A DNA stretch of 64,000 nucleotides from Albidovulum sediminis (GCF_025380365.1 NZ_JAOCQF010000001.1:744001-808000); one strand, 5' to 3'; shown: positions 17,701 to 26,479, counted from the first letter of the stretch. The notes: generated by a model from the letters alone, not told the origin. Numbers and translations are program-made.

Positions 17701-18207
17701 GTGGCGGCGGGCTATCACCGCCTGCTGGCCTACAAGGACGAATACGAGGTCGCGCGGCTGCATCTGGACAGCGCCGACAAGGCGCGGGAGGAGTTCGAGG
17801 GCGATTTCCGCATGACCTTCCACCTGGCGCCGCCGCTTCTGGGCGGCAAGGGGCCGGACGGGCGCCCGCGCAAGCGCGAATTCGGGCCCTGGGTGCTGGG
17901 GCTTTTCCGCCTGCTGGCGGGGATGAAGAGCCTCAGGGGCACCGCGCTCGACCCGTTCGGACGGCTGCCGGAGCGGCGGATGGAACGCGCGCTGATCGCC
18001 GAGTATGAGGCCGACATGGGCGAGGTCCTGCCGCGGATCACGCCCGCGACCGAGGCCGCGGTGCGCGCGCTGGCCGAATTGCCGCTGCAGATCCGCGGCT
18101 TCGGCCCGGTGAAGGAGGCGGCGGTCGCCCGGGCCGCAAAACGGCGGGAGGAGTTGCTCGCCGTGATCCGCGCAGGCGGTGCGCCGCTGTCGGCCGCCGC
18201 CGAATAG
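14797..18207 (+). CDS. Indolepyruvate ferredoxin oxidoreductase, fused alpha-beta chain
   Basis: A 1136-aa single polypeptide that oxidatively decarboxylates aryl-2-oxo acids (indolepyruvate, phenylpyruvate) to acyl-CoA with ferredoxin. The N-terminal pyrimidine-binding part starts [16 protein letters not shown]; the thiamine-diphosphate domain is near residues 420-640 ([11 protein letters not shown], then [14 protein letters not shown]). A cysteine-rich insert around residues 630-685 ([19 protein letters not shown]) probably binds an Fe-S cluster. The gamma-type domain follows at about 715 ([21 protein letters not shown]) with a C-terminal DUF6537-like tail. The ATG after GGGGAGGAAG was chosen over one nine codons earlier that would lie in the -10 region. 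It degrades aromatic amino-acid carbon. Confidence 0.95.
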   Translation: MRHDISLTDRFDLTKSPVLLNGTQALVRLMLMQKERDRRAGLNTAGYVSGYRGSPLGGVDQQMAREGKLLKANDILFQPGLNEDLAATAIWGTQQAELRGEGTHDGVFALWYGKGPGVDRSGDVMRHANMAGTSRHGGVLMAMGDDHTGESSTVCHQSDWALVDAYMPIVSPAGVQEILDYGLYGFALSRFSGLWVGLKTMKDTVEVTSVVDGSLDRMAFVTPDFPMPEGGLNIRLKDHWIPQEARMIDHKRFAAEAFARANKIDRRVWGRPGARIGFVAAGKNWLDLTHAMALLGIDAAEAERLGITTYKIGQTFPLDMTSFHDWAEGLDLIVVVEEKRKLIEVQIKEAIFDDRRGRRVYGWYKGGAGGMHEEELFPTRMALDPVMVAARIGEILIEEGRGTDHVKAALQLVEQSQKAANAEDLAARLPYFCSGCPHNTSTRLPEGSRAYAGIGCHIMALWMDRGTSGYTHMGGEGANWIGEAPFSTRDHVFQNLGDGTYNHSGVLAIRAALAAGTNITYKILFNDAVAMTGGQTNEGGLTADRIAREVQAMGVGHIAVVMDEKEEVDRNRFPAGVEFHLREELMQVQERFRQIKGVSVILYVQTCAAEKRRRRKRGQFPDPDRRVFINTDVCEGCGDCGVQSNCVSIVPVETELGRKRVIDQSSCNKDFSCLKGFCPSFVTLQGAKVKKAATATLDLPHLPDPVLPAIAGTHNVVITGVGGTGVVTVGAVLAMAAHLDGKAAGMMEMAGLAQKGGAVHIHLRLAERPQDINAIRVAVGEADCVIGGDLVVTAGAKTLGLMRQGRTGAVVNGHEIITGEFTRNREFRLPSGQMRLALEARLKDRVAFFDATELAAKLLGDAIYSNMLVLGAAWQSGLVPVSAEAMRAAIEMNGAAVKGNLAAFEIGRWAAAHPEAAAKVTEADDPKSLSLQEKIDFRAARLEAYQDRAYADRFRRLVAQAPEALREAVAAGYHRLLAYKDEYEVARLHLDSADKAREEFEGDFRMTFHLAPPLLGGKGPDGRPRKREFGPWVLGLFRLLAGMKSLRGTALDPFGRLPERRMERALIAEYEADMGEVLPRITPATEAAVRALAELPLQIRGFGPVKEAAVARAAKRREELLAVIRAGGAPLSAAAE

Positions 18208-18265
18208 GCGTGGATTTCCGCGCCGCAGCGACTTAGAACGGGCCCAGGCGATCAGGGGGGCTGTC

Positions 18266-19078
18266 ATGGCGGTAGGCGTGTTCGATTCCGGACTGGGCGG
18301 CCTGACGGTTCTGGACGCGGTCGCCCGCGAACTCCCCGAGGTGCCCTTCGTCTATTACGGCGACAATGCCCATGCGCCCTACGGGGTGCGTGACGCCGAC
18401 GACATCTTCGCGCTGACCTGCCGGGGGGTCGAACGGCTGTGGGACGAGGGCTGCGATCTGGTGATCCTGGCCTGCAACACCGCCTCGGCCGCGGCGCTGA
18501 AGCGGATGCAGGAAACCTGGGTGCCGGCCGACAAGCGCGTTCTGGGCGTCTTCGTGCCGCTGATCGAGGCGCTGACCGAACGGCAGTGGGGCGACAATTC
18601 CCCCCCGCGCGAGGTCGCGGTCAAGCATGTGGCACTGTTTGCCACGCCCGCCACGGTGGCCAGCCGCGCCTTCCAGCGCGAACTGGCGTTCCGCGCCATC
18701 GGCGTCGATGTCGAGGCGCAGCCCTGCGGCGGGGTCGTCGACGCGATCGAGCAGGGCGACGAGATCCTTGCCGAGGCGCTGGTGCGCAGCCATGTCGAGG
18801 CGCTGAAGCGCCGGATGCCGCGGCCCGAGGCGGCGATCCTGGGGTGCACGCACTATCCGCTGATGGAGGGCACATTCCGCGCCGCCCTCGGGCCGGAAGT
18901 CAGGGTCTTTTCGCAGGCCGACCTCGTGGCCGAAAGCCTGAAGGACTATCTTGCCCGGCGGCCCGAGTTCCTGGGGCCGGGGCGGGTGTCGCGGTTCCTG
19001 ACCACCGGCGACCCGCAGCGGGTGTCGGACAAGGCGACGCAGTTCCTGCGCCGCCCGATCCGGTTCGAGGCGGCCTGA
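18266..19078 (+). CDS. murI: Glutamate racemase
   Basis: A 270-aa racemase that supplies D-glutamate for peptidoglycan. The N-terminal [12 protein letters not shown] and the two catalytic cysteine motifs, [11 protein letters not shown] and LGCTHYPLM, are intact. The start follows GGGGGG-N5; an alternative upstream ATG overlaps the previous gene and lacks family similarity. It is isolated from other mur genes here. Confidence 0.95.
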   Translation: MAVGVFDSGLGGLTVLDAVARELPEVPFVYYGDNAHAPYGVRDADDIFALTCRGVERLWDEGCDLVILACNTASAAALKRMQETWVPADKRVLGVFVPLIEALTERQWGDNSPPREVAVKHVALFATPATVASRAFQRELAFRAIGVDVEAQPCGGVVDAIEQGDEILAEALVRSHVEALKRRMPRPEAAILGCTHYPLMEGTFRAALGPEVRVFSQADLVAESLKDYLARRPEFLGPGRVSRFLTTGDPQRVSDKATQFLRRPIRFEAA

Positions 19079-19211
19079 ACCCCCATCCCCGATTTTCGAC
19101 CGTCCGGTCGATTTCGTGTCGCAAACGCGCTGTCCGGGGCGAACGAGGTCGCCCGCGGGACAGAGTTCCGGGCGCCTGCGTAGAAGTCTTTCCCTGTCAG
19201 GGGAGGACGGG

Positions 19212-20090
19212 ATGCGATACGGAACGGGCGTGATGCTTGTGGTGCTGGCCGGTGTGCTCTGGTCAGGCTTCGGCCTTGCGGTGCGCAACCTGGAAGGCGC
19301 GGGGGCCTGGGCGGTGGTGTTCTGGCGTTCTGCGGCACTGGTGCCGGCGCTGATGCTGTTCGTGTCATGGCGGTCGGGCGGGCAGGCCTTCGCGCGGGTG
19401 CTGGCGACGGGCTGGCAGGGCGTGATCGGCGGGCTGTGCCTGATCGCGGCCTTCCTTGGCGGCATCTATTCGATCCAGGTCACCACGGTCGCCAATGCCG
19501 TCTTCCTGTTTGCGGCCGCACCCTTCCTGACCGCGGTCCTTGGCTGGGTGCTGCTGGGCGAGCGGGTGCGCGGCGCGACCTGGGTGGCGATCGCGATGGC
19601 GGCGGTCGGGATCTTCATCATGGTGCGCGAGGGGCTGGCGATGGGCGCGCTCGACGGCAATCTTGCGGCGCTTGGCTCCGCGCTGGGGTTTGCCGGGTTC
19701 ACCATCGCGATCCGCTCGGGGCGGCAGGGCGACATGGTGCCGACGGTCGTCCTGGGCGGGGTCTTCACCATGATCGCCGCCGCCTTCGTCGCCCCCATGA
19801 TGGGCGAAACGCTGTGGGTTTCAGGGCATGACATCCTGCTGTCGATGGCGATGGGGGCGGTGCTGCTGGCCACGGGCATGGCGCTTTACACGGTGGGCAG
19901 CCGGGTGATTCCCGCCGCCGAACTGCCGCTCCTTTCGATCGTCGAGGTGCTTCTGGCGCCGGTCTGGGTCTGGCTGTTCCTGGGCGAGACGGCCTCGGGC
20001 GGAACCTTCGCGGGGGGCGCGCTTCTGGTCGCTGCAGTGGTCTGGAACGCGCTGAGCGGGATGCGCCGAGGCGCCCCCGCCGCCGCCTGA
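19212..20090 (+). CDS. DMT-superfamily transporter (two EamA domains)
   Basis: A 292-aa, ten-helix EamA-type permease of the drug/metabolite transporter superfamily. Two repeats can be seen, each ending with a helix like WVLLGERVRGATWVAIAMA (about residue 115) and FLGETASGGTFAGGALL (about 260). The substrate cannot be assigned. The ATG follows GGGGAGGACGG. A 130-bp spacer after murI has no obvious terminator. Confidence 0.9.
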   Translation: MRYGTGVMLVVLAGVLWSGFGLAVRNLEGAGAWAVVFWRSAALVPALMLFVSWRSGGQAFARVLATGWQGVIGGLCLIAAFLGGIYSIQVTTVANAVFLFAAAPFLTAVLGWVLLGERVRGATWVAIAMAAVGIFIMVREGLAMGALDGNLAALGSALGFAGFTIAIRSGRQGDMVPTVVLGGVFTMIAAAFVAPMMGETLWVSGHDILLSMAMGAVLLATGMALYTVGSRVIPAAELPLLSIVEVLLAPVWVWLFLGETASGGTFAGGALLVAAVVWNALSGMRRGAPAAA

Positions 20091-20131
20091 GCGCGATTGC
20101 GGCGCCGCGCCATCCGTGGCAGGGATGGGCG

Positions 20132-20695
20132 ATGATCCGCGCCTTCTTCGCCCTGACCCTGCCGGACGCCGTTCTTGACCAGATCGAGCGGCTGCAGGCG
20201 GCGATCCCCTTCGGCCGCCCGCTCGCGCCGGAAAACCTGCACCTGACGCTGGCCTTCCTGGGGGAGATGACGCCCGAGACGCTGGAGGCCGCGCACGAGG
20301 CCGCCGAAACGCTGGCGCCCGCGCCCTTCGCGGTGGAACTGCGGGGGCTTGAGCTCATGGGCCGACCCTCGGGTGGCGTGATCGCGGCGGGGGTGGCGGA
20401 GGAACCGCGGCTGGACGCGCTGGCGAAAGGCCTGCGCTCACGGCTGGCGGGGATGCGCATCCAGTTGCCGCGCGAACGCTTCCGCCCGCATGTCACGGTG
20501 CTGCGGCTGAAGCCAGGCGACGCCGACGAGGCGCTGGTGGCGCGCATCCTTGGCCGCCACGCCGGGTTCCGCGCCGGGCCCGTGCCGGTCACCGGGCTGT
20601 CGCTCTTCCGGTCCTGGCTGGGCGCGGGCGGCGCGCGGTATGAGGAACTGGCGCGCTACCCCTTCGTCCCGATGGACGGACGCGACAATTTTTGA
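20132..20695 (+). CDS. thpR: RNA 2',3'-cyclic phosphodiesterase (LigT/ThpR family)
   Basis: A 187-aa 2H phosphoesterase. Both catalytic HxTx motifs are present: HLTL near residue 36 and HVTV near residue 121, in the usual spacing. The family hydrolyses 2',3'-cyclic phosphates at RNA ends and has weak ligase activity. Starts 41 bp after the DMT gene. Confidence 0.93.
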   Translation: MIRAFFALTLPDAVLDQIERLQAAIPFGRPLAPENLHLTLAFLGEMTPETLEAAHEAAETLAPAPFAVELRGLELMGRPSGGVIAAGVAEEPRLDALAKGLRSRLAGMRIQLPRERFRPHVTVLRLKPGDADEALVARILGRHAGFRAGPVPVTGLSLFRSWLGAGGARYEELARYPFVPMDGRDNF

Positions 20696-20768
20696 CGTTG
20701 CAACCGGCGCCCGGCACCGCCATCTAGCGGGAAGCCGGGGCTTGACCGGCCTTGCCCGGGGGACCGAG

Positions 20769-21227
20769 ATGAAGGGACTTAAGAAGCAGCGGCGCATCCA
20801 GATCATCGTTCTGGCCGTCGTCGCCATGGTGGCGAGCTTTGCCGCGTTCTACATCGCGGCCCCGAACGCGCTGCAATACTTCCGCTCCCCGACCGAGGTG
20901 ACCGAGAACCCGCCCCCGCCGTCCGAGACCTTCCGCATCGGCGGCCTTGTCGAGGAGGGGAGCCTGGTGCGCGGGCAGGGGGCGGAGATCAGCTTTCGCG
21001 TGACCGACGGCAACGGCATCGTGCCGGTCAGCTACACCGGCCTGCTGCCCGACCTTTTCGGCGAGGGCGAGGGGGTGGTGGCGACCGGCAAGCTGGTGGA
21101 CGGCACCTTCGTGGCGACCGAGATCCTTGCCAAGCATGACGAGACCTACATGCCGAAGGAAGTCATCGACGCGCTGAAGGAACAGGGCATGTACGTCGAG
21201 CCGGACGCTGCCGCAGCGACGAATTAA
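20769..21227 (+). CDS. ccmE: Cytochrome c maturation heme chaperone CcmE
   Basis: A 152-aa periplasmic heme chaperone anchored by one N-terminal helix (IIVLAVVAMVASFAAFYI). The heme-binding histidine motif is intact as LAKHDETYMP near residue 128. It receives heme from CcmC and passes it to the CcmFH lyase. It stands alone, apart from the other ccm genes, as in several Rhodobacteraceae. The start follows GGGACCGAG; longer upstream frames overlap thpR. Confidence 0.96.
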   Translation: MKGLKKQRRIQIIVLAVVAMVASFAAFYIAAPNALQYFRSPTEVTENPPPPSETFRIGGLVEEGSLVRGQGAEISFRVTDGNGIVPVSYTGLLPDLFGEGEGVVATGKLVDGTFVATEILAKHDETYMPKEVIDALKEQGMYVEPDAAAATN

Positions 21228-21244
21228 CGGAAACTGAGGAGCCT

Positions 21245-21265
21245 TCCGGGGTCAGCAGCCCCGGA
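21245..21265 (+). promoter_or_regulatory. Hairpin abutting the endolysin ribosome site
   Basis: TCCGGGG, 7-nt loop, CCCCGGA; the 3' arm ends inside the GGAGAGG ribosome site of the endolysin. It can act as an attenuator or hide the ribosome site; there is no U run. Confidence 0.35.
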
Positions 21266-21273
21266 GAGGTTCC

Positions 21274-21885
21274 ATGCCCAGTGTCGAAGAGATCGCCCGC
21301 GACATCGCCGCCCGCGAGGGCGGATACGTCAACGACCCCGACGATCCGGGCGGGGCCACGAGGCACGGGGTGACGCTCGCCACGATGCGCCGGCTGGGCA
21401 TCGACCTTGACGGCGACGGGCAGGTGACCGCCGCCGACGTGCGCCGGCTGACGCGGGCGCGGGCCGAGGAGATCTTTGTCGAGGAGTATTTCCGCAGGCC
21501 GGGCCTCGCGCTCCTGCCCGAGGCGGTGCAGGCCAGCGTCTTCGACATGTATGTGAACGCGGGGGCTGAGGCGGTGCGCCTGCTCCAGCGGCTGTTGAAC
21601 CAGATGGGCTATCCGGTCGCCGTCGACGGCGTGATCGGCCCGCGGACCGCCGAGACGGCGGCGGCCGCGGCAGAGGGCGCGCCCGCGCTTTTCGCCGACG
21701 CCTACGGCATCGCCCGGCGCGACTATTACTACGCGCTGGCCGACCGGCGCCCGGCCAGCCGCAAATTCGCCCGCCGCAAGGACGGCGGCAAGGGCGGATG
21801 GATCCGGCGGGCGGAGGTCTTCATCTCCCCCCGCTTTCACCTCAGCGAGGACGAGCACCGCGAAAGGACCGCGTCATGGGGCTGA
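21274..21885 (+). CDS. Gene-transfer-agent endolysin (GH108 N-acetylmuramidase)
   Basis: A 203-aa muramidase. The N-terminal glycosyl hydrolase 108 domain has the catalytic glutamate in AAREGGYVNDPDDPGG (E15) followed by RHGVTLATMR. A C-terminal PG_binding_3-type domain holds MGYPVAVDGVIGPRTAET near residue 110. There is no signal peptide, so exit to the periplasm needs the holin, whose gene overlaps by 10 bp. This pair matches the unlinked lysis genes of the Rhodobacter capsulatus gene transfer agent (rcc00555/rcc00556). No GTA head or tail gene is in this window. Confidence 0.88.
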   Translation: MPSVEEIARDIAAREGGYVNDPDDPGGATRHGVTLATMRRLGIDLDGDGQVTAADVRRLTRARAEEIFVEEYFRRPGLALLPEAVQASVFDMYVNAGAEAVRLLQRLLNQMGYPVAVDGVIGPRTAETAAAAAEGAPALFADAYGIARRDYYYALADRRPASRKFARRKDGGKGGWIRRAEVFISPRFHLSEDEHRERTASWG

Positions 21886-22409
21886 TCTCGCGACTCATCG
21901 GGGCGCCCGCCGCAACCTCGGCGCTGGGGCAGGCGGTGGTCGATGTCGCCGGCGCCTTCACCCCCAACGCCACCCGCAGGATGGAGGCCGCGCAGGCCGC
22001 CTACATCGCCGCGCTCGACGAGTTCGGGGCGGAGTTCCAGTTCGTCCGCGCCGGCCCCTTCGACCGTTTCGTCAACGGGCTGAACCGGTTGCCGCGGCCG
22101 ATGCTCGCCTTCGGCACGCTCGGGCTGTTCGTCTACGCGATGGTCGACCCCGAAGGCTTCGCGCGCCGCATGGTCGGGCTTGAGCATGTGCCGGAGCCGC
22201 TCTGGTGGTTGCTGGCGGCCATCGTCGGCTTCTACTTCGGCGCGCGCGAGGCGCATCACTTCCGCAGCCGCGCCGCCCCGTCCCCGACGGCGACCCCGAC
22301 GGCGCCCGCCGAGGCGCAGGAGGCCGCCCCGCGCGCCAATCCCGCGCTGGAGGAATGGCGGCGTGGGCGCGCGGAGGACCGCAGCCGGGAGCAGGGGCGG
22401 GACCGCTAG
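21876..22409 (+). CDS. Gene-transfer-agent holin (3TM holin family)
   Basis: A 177-aa member of the family annotated as holin of 3TMs for gene-transfer release. The N-terminus has an amphipathic stretch (ISRLIGAPAATSALGQAVVD); two clear membrane helices follow near residues 71-88 (PMLAFGTLGLFVYAMV) and 105-125 (LWWLLAAIVGFYFGAREAHHF), and the tail is long, charged and Ala/Pro-rich. The start is inside the endolysin gene, 10 bp before its stop, so expression is coupled. It would make the membrane lesion that releases the muramidase and so GTA particles. Confidence 0.88.
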   Translation: MGLISRLIGAPAATSALGQAVVDVAGAFTPNATRRMEAAQAAYIAALDEFGAEFQFVRAGPFDRFVNGLNRLPRPMLAFGTLGLFVYAMVDPEGFARRMVGLEHVPEPLWWLLAAIVGFYFGAREAHHFRSRAAPSPTATPTAPAEAQEAAPRANPALEEWRRGRAEDRSREQGRDR

Positions 22410-22451
22410 TCCGGCATTGCCCCCGGACGCGGCGGTTGGCTAACTGGCGCC

Positions 22452-23042
22452 ATGGCCTACGCCGCTTCGATTCTTGTCCTGTCGCTTCTTGCGCTGGCCG
22501 CCGCTTATCTGGCCGGACAGGACCTGCTGTCGATCGCGATGCTGGCGCCTGCCATCGTCGGCACCGTCGCGCTGGTCTGGATGGTCGGGCAGGCGCTTTC
22601 GCCGCGCCGGCACTGGATCGTGGTGGACGGGTCGAACGTTCTGCACTGGCGCGACGGCCCGCCCGATCTGGCGACCGTGGCCCTTGTCGTGAAGGAACTG
22701 CAGCGGCTGCGCTACACGCCGGTGGTATGGTTCGACGCGGAGGCCGGGTTCCTGGTCGCGAAACGCCCGCTCGGCCCCGGCGCCTTGGCCCGCGCGCTGA
22801 ACCTTCCGACGATCCAGGTCCTTGTCGCGCCGGGCGGGACGCGGGTCGAGGCGTTCGTCTTCACGGGCGCGCGCGAAATGCAGGCGCCGGTCGTCACCAA
22901 TGCCAGTTGCCGCGACTGGGTGGAGCACTTCCCCGAGATCGCCGGCGAAGGGCGGCTGGTGCGCGGCAGCATCAGCGGCAAGAAGGTGACGCTGCTGCTG
23001 GCCCCGCCGGGGATCGACGATGACGAGAACGACGCGGCCTAG
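22452..23042 (+). CDS. Membrane-anchored PIN/NYN-type nuclease-like protein
   Basis: A 196-aa protein with two N-terminal hydrophobic helices (about residues 5-22 and 26-46) and a cytosolic domain beginning WIVVDGSNVLHWRDGPPD. That VDGSN motif, with later acidic residues (VVWFDAEAGF) and the VTNASCRDW segment near residue 155, is the pattern of PIN/NYN (Zc3h12a-like) RNases, where the first Asp binds the metal. Activity is not established for this group. It starts 42 bp after the GTA holin and may be cotranscribed, and its stop overlaps mazG by 4 bp tail to tail. Confidence 0.6.
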   Translation: MAYAASILVLSLLALAAAYLAGQDLLSIAMLAPAIVGTVALVWMVGQALSPRRHWIVVDGSNVLHWRDGPPDLATVALVVKELQRLRYTPVVWFDAEAGFLVAKRPLGPGALARALNLPTIQVLVAPGGTRVEAFVFTGAREMQAPVVTNASCRDWVEHFPEIAGEGRLVRGSISGKKVTLLLAPPGIDDDENDAA

Positions 23043-23869
23043 GCTTCGGCCTTTTCCCGCGCCTTGGCCGCGTTCCAGAGCGCGTCCATCTCGGCCAGGT
23101 CGCTGTCCTCGGGGCGCTTGCCGCGCAGGGCCAGGGCTGCCTCGATGGCGGCGAAGCGGCGGGTGAACTTGGCGTTCGCGGCCCTCAGCGCGGCCTCGGG
23201 ATCGATCTTCAGGTGCCGCGCCAGATTGGCGACGACGAACAGGAGATCGCCGAATTCCTCGAAGGTCTCGGCCGCGCTCATCGTCGTGCGCGCCTCGACC
23301 AGTTCGCGCGCCTCCTCCACGATCTTGTCGAGCACCTCGTCGGTCGAGGGCCAGTCGAAGCCCACCCGCGCCGCGCGGTTCTGCAGCTTCAGCGCGCGCA
23401 GGAGCGCGGGCAGGCCAAGCGCCACGCCGTCAAGCGTGCCGCGCGCCGGACCCTCTGCCCGTTCGGCGGCCTTCACCCTTTCCCAGTCGCGGGTCTGCTC
23501 CTCTGCCGTCTTGTCGCGGCTTTCGTCGCCGAAGACATGCGGATGGCGCGCGATCATCTTGTCCGAAATCGCGCGAACCACGTCGGCAAAGGCGAAATGC
23601 CCCGCCTCTTCCGCCATCTGCGCGTGATAGACGGTCTGGAACAGCAGGTCGCCCAATTCGCCCTTCAGCTCCCCCCAGGCCTTGCGCTCGATCGCGTCGG
23701 CGACCTCGTGCGCCTCCTCGATCGTGTAGGGGGCGATGGTGGCGAAGTCCTGCTCGATGTCCCAGGGGCAGCCCGTCTCCGGGTCGCGCAGGCGGCGCAT
23801 GATCTCCAGCAGGCGCGGCACCCCGCCGTCGGGGTCGAGGCAGAGGCGCTGGCTGTCGTCGGGGCTCAT
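23039..23869 (-). CDS. mazG: Nucleoside triphosphate pyrophosphohydrolase
   Basis: A 276-aa tandem-domain MazG that hydrolyses NTPs to NMPs and PPi, a house-cleaning enzyme. The first domain has CPWDIEQDFATIAPYTIEEAHE near residue 34 split by a conserved Tyr, and the E..D metal site continues as GDLLFQTVYHA at about 72. The second domain repeats EEFGDLLFVVANLARHL near residue 205. It is divergent from an M20 amidohydrolase. Confidence 0.95.
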   Translation of the reverse strand: MSPDDSQRLCLDPDGGVPRLLEIMRRLRDPETGCPWDIEQDFATIAPYTIEEAHEVADAIERKAWGELKGELGDLLFQTVYHAQMAEEAGHFAFADVVRAISDKMIARHPHVFGDESRDKTAEEQTRDWERVKAAERAEGPARGTLDGVALGLPALLRALKLQNRAARVGFDWPSTDEVLDKIVEEARELVEARTTMSAAETFEEFGDLLFVVANLARHLKIDPEAALRAANAKFTRRFAAIEAALALRGKRPEDSDLAEMDALWNAAKAREKAEA

Positions 23870-23926
23870 GGTCTTCCTTTCCTCGCAGGGTTCGGTCTAG
23901 TCTCGGGCCGATCCCCGGAGGTGAGA

Positions 23927-25090
23927 ATGCCCGTCCTGAACAGTATCGCGGAAATGGAAGCGGAGATGAAGGGATGGCGGCGCCACCTGCACGCCCATCC
24001 CGAGCTTGGGCTCGACTGCCAGGCGACGGCGGCCTTCGTGGCGGCCCGCCTGCGCGAGTTCGGGGTGGACGAGATCCACGAGGGCGTGGGCAGGACCGGC
24101 GTCGTCGCGCTGATCCGGGGGCGGGCGGGGGGCCGCACGCTCGGCCTCAGGGCCGACATGGACGCGCTGCCGATGACCGAGACGACGGGCGCGCCCCACG
24201 CCTCGACCGTGCCCGGGCGGATGCATGCCTGCGGTCATGACGGACACACCACGATGCTGCTGGGTGCGGCGAAATACCTTGCCCAGACGCGCAACTTCGC
24301 GGGCACCGTCGCGCTCGTCTTCCAACCGGGCGAGGAGACGGGCGAAGGTGGCCCGGCGATGCTGGCCGACGGGTTGATGGAGCGCTTCGGGATCACCGAG
24401 ATCCACGCGCTCCACACCTCGCCCAAGCAGGACCTTGGCACCTTTCTGACCCGGCCGGGGCCGTTCATGGCGGCGGTGTCGGACTTCGACATCCGCATCT
24501 TCGGGCACGGCGGCCATGCCTCGCGCCCCGAGGAGGCGCGCGATCCGGTGGCGGCGGCACTGGCGATCGGCAACGCGCTGATGACGATTCTTGCCCGCAA
24601 CACCGCTGCGAACGACCAGCTCGTGGTCTCCATCACCCAGGTCCAGGCCGGCAGCACCCACAACGTCATCCCGGCCGAGGCCTATATCGGCGGCACCATC
24701 CGCAGCTACCGCCCCGAGGTGCAGGAGATGGCGCTGGCCCGGCTCCGCGCGATCTGCGAGGGGGTGGCGGCGGCCATGGACGTAACCGTCGAGATCGGCC
24801 GGCAGATCGACCTTGCCCCGACGGTGAACGACCCCGAGGCGACGCGCTTTGCGCTGTCGGTCGCGCGCGAGGTCGCGGGCGAGGGTCGCACCATCGGCGA
24901 TCACCCGCCGCTGATGGGGTCGGAGGATTTCGGCGCCATGCTGGCGGCGCGGCCCGGTGCGATGCTGTTTCTCGGCCAGGGCAAGGGGCCGGGCGTGCAC
25001 GAGACCGGATTTGACTTCAACGACGCCGCCGCCCCCTACGGCGCCAGCTACTTCGCCCGCCTGGTGGAGCGCGCGCTGCCCTTGCCCTGA
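23927..25090 (+). CDS. M20-family amidohydrolase, copy 1 (hippurate hydrolase-like)
   Basis: A 387-aa dinuclear metal amidohydrolase of the HipO/AbgB group, which removes acyl groups from N-acyl amino acids. Metal ligands can be seen: HACGHDGHTTM near residue 102, the catalytic EE in PGEETGEGG near 137, and a distal His in the PPLMGSEDFGAML region near 325. GGAGGTGA immediately before the ATG fixes the start. The downstream neighbour is a close paralogue. The linked amine-catabolism genes suggest an N-acylated amine or amino acid substrate. Confidence 0.9.
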   Translation: MPVLNSIAEMEAEMKGWRRHLHAHPELGLDCQATAAFVAARLREFGVDEIHEGVGRTGVVALIRGRAGGRTLGLRADMDALPMTETTGAPHASTVPGRMHACGHDGHTTMLLGAAKYLAQTRNFAGTVALVFQPGEETGEGGPAMLADGLMERFGITEIHALHTSPKQDLGTFLTRPGPFMAAVSDFDIRIFGHGGHASRPEEARDPVAAALAIGNALMTILARNTAANDQLVVSITQVQAGSTHNVIPAEAYIGGTIRSYRPEVQEMALARLRAICEGVAAAMDVTVEIGRQIDLAPTVNDPEATRFALSVAREVAGEGRTIGDHPPLMGSEDFGAMLAARPGAMLFLGQGKGPGVHETGFDFNDAAAPYGASYFARLVERALPLP

Positions 25091-25174
25091 CCACATCGCC
25101 TGCCGCCCCATCGCCCCCATTGCACCCGCGCGCATTGGGTGGGATGGTCGGCCGACCCCTGAAAGGAGCCTTCC

Positions 25175-26335
25175 ATGCCGGTCCTGAACCGTATCGCCGA
25201 TTTCGCCCCCGAGATGCAGGGCTGGCGCCGCTGGCTGCACCAGCACCCCGAGCTTGCCTTCGACTGCCACGAGACGGCAGCCTTCGTCGCCGAACGCCTG
25301 CGCGAATTCGGCGTCGACGAGATCCACGAGGGCATCGCCCGAACCGGGATCGTCGCCATCATCAACGGCCAGGGCGAGGGGCCGACCATCGGCCTCAGGG
25401 CCGACATGGACGCACTGCCGATCGAGGAGGCGACGGGGGCCGAACACGCCTCCACCCGGCCCGGCAAGATGCATGCCTGCGGCCATGACGGCCACACCAC
25501 CATGCTGCTCGGCGCCGCGAAATATCTTGCCGAGACGCGCAACTTCCGCGGCCGCGTCGCTCTCATCTTCCAGCCGGCCGAGGAAGATGGCGGCGGCGGC
25601 GACGTGATGGTGCGCGAGGGCATGCTCGACCGCTTCGCGATCGGCGAGGTCTACGCGATCCACAACACCCCGCAGGTGCCGCTCGGCCATTTCCTGACCA
25701 CCCCCGGCCCGATCATGGCCGCCGTCGACACGTTGCGCGTCGACCTCAAGGGCAGGGGCGGGCACGGCGCCTATCCGCACGACTGCATCGACCCGATCGC
25801 GGCCGCCGTCGGCATGATCTCGGCGCTCCAGACCATCGTCAGCCGCAACACCAACCCGCTCCACGAGATCGTCATTTCAGTCACCCAGGTCCACGCCGGA
25901 ACCGCCTCGAACATCATCCCCGAGGACGCCTGGTTCGGCGCCACGATCCGCACCTTCGACCCCGAGGTGCGCAAGGCGACGAAGACCCGGATCGAGCAGA
26001 TCGTGGCCGGCCATGCCGCCGCCTACGAGGTCGAGGCGAAGATCGACTACGACTGGGGCTATCCGGCCACCGTGAACGACCACGGCCGCACCGAGTTCGC
26101 CGTCCGCGTCGCCGGGGAAATCGCCGGGACCGGCGCCGTCATCGCCACCTCCGGGCGCGAGATGGGGGCGGAGGATTTCTCCTACCTGCTCGAGAAGCGG
26201 CCGGGCTGCTACCTCTTCCTCGGCCAGGGCGAGGGCGCGGGGCTCCACCATCCGAAATACGACTTCAACGACGAGGCCGCGCCCTATGGTGCCAGCTTCT
26301 TCGTCCGCCTCGTCGAACGCGCCCAGCCGCTCTGA
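25175..26335 (+). CDS. M20-family amidohydrolase, copy 2
   Basis: A 386-aa paralogue of the preceding gene, with colinear motifs: PELAFDCHETAAFVAERLREFG near the start (split by family-variable residues), HACGHDGHTTM, the catalytic pair in PAEEDGGGG near 137, and GREMGAEDFSYLL near 325. Overall identity looks high, so this is a tandem duplication. Different residues around the catalytic pair suggest different substrates. The start follows AAAGGAGCC. Downstream are a GC hairpin and a dispersed intergenic repeat. Confidence 0.9.
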   Translation: MPVLNRIADFAPEMQGWRRWLHQHPELAFDCHETAAFVAERLREFGVDEIHEGIARTGIVAIINGQGEGPTIGLRADMDALPIEEATGAEHASTRPGKMHACGHDGHTTMLLGAAKYLAETRNFRGRVALIFQPAEEDGGGGDVMVREGMLDRFAIGEVYAIHNTPQVPLGHFLTTPGPIMAAVDTLRVDLKGRGGHGAYPHDCIDPIAAAVGMISALQTIVSRNTNPLHEIVISVTQVHAGTASNIIPEDAWFGATIRTFDPEVRKATKTRIEQIVAGHAAAYEVEAKIDYDWGYPATVNDHGRTEFAVRVAGEIAGTGAVIATSGREMGAEDFSYLLEKRPGCYLFLGQGEGAGLHHPKYDFNDEAAPYGASFFVRLVERAQPL

Positions 26336-26364
26336 TCCTCCGGGCCTTCCCGGCCCCTTTCAGT

Positions 26365-26390
26365 CTGGCCCAAATACTCCCGCCGGAGGC
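26365..26390. repeat. Dispersed intergenic repeat CCCAAATACTCCCGCCGGAGG (copy 1)
   Basis: CTGGCCCAAATACTCCCGCC plus GGAGGC. A near-identical copy lies at 46622-46648, and a partial one at 30911-30930. It contains a small CTCC..GGAG inverted repeat. It is preceded by GGGCC/GGCCC (26342-26356), which with a following CTTTC may end the M20 transcript. Confidence 0.6.
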
Positions 26391-26418
26391 GAAACCCGCA
26401 CGCAGTGCCAGAAGGCTT

Positions 26419-26440
26419 GTGCGCGGGCCTGCCCGCGCAC
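26419..26440 (+). terminator. Perfect 10-bp GC inverted repeat after the M20 pair
   Basis: GTGCGCGGGC and GCCCGCGCAC separated by 2 nt. A strong hairpin between two co-oriented genes, with no U run; it may end or attenuate transcription or protect a 3' end. Confidence 0.4.
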
Positions 26441-26479
26441 GCCATGCAATCACCGTCCGGGCGGGCGGGGCACGCCGTA

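Noticed and set aside
21224-21240. CtrA box before the GTA endolysin
   Set aside because: Only one TTAA is present (overlapping the ccmE stop); the second half-site at N7 is missing.
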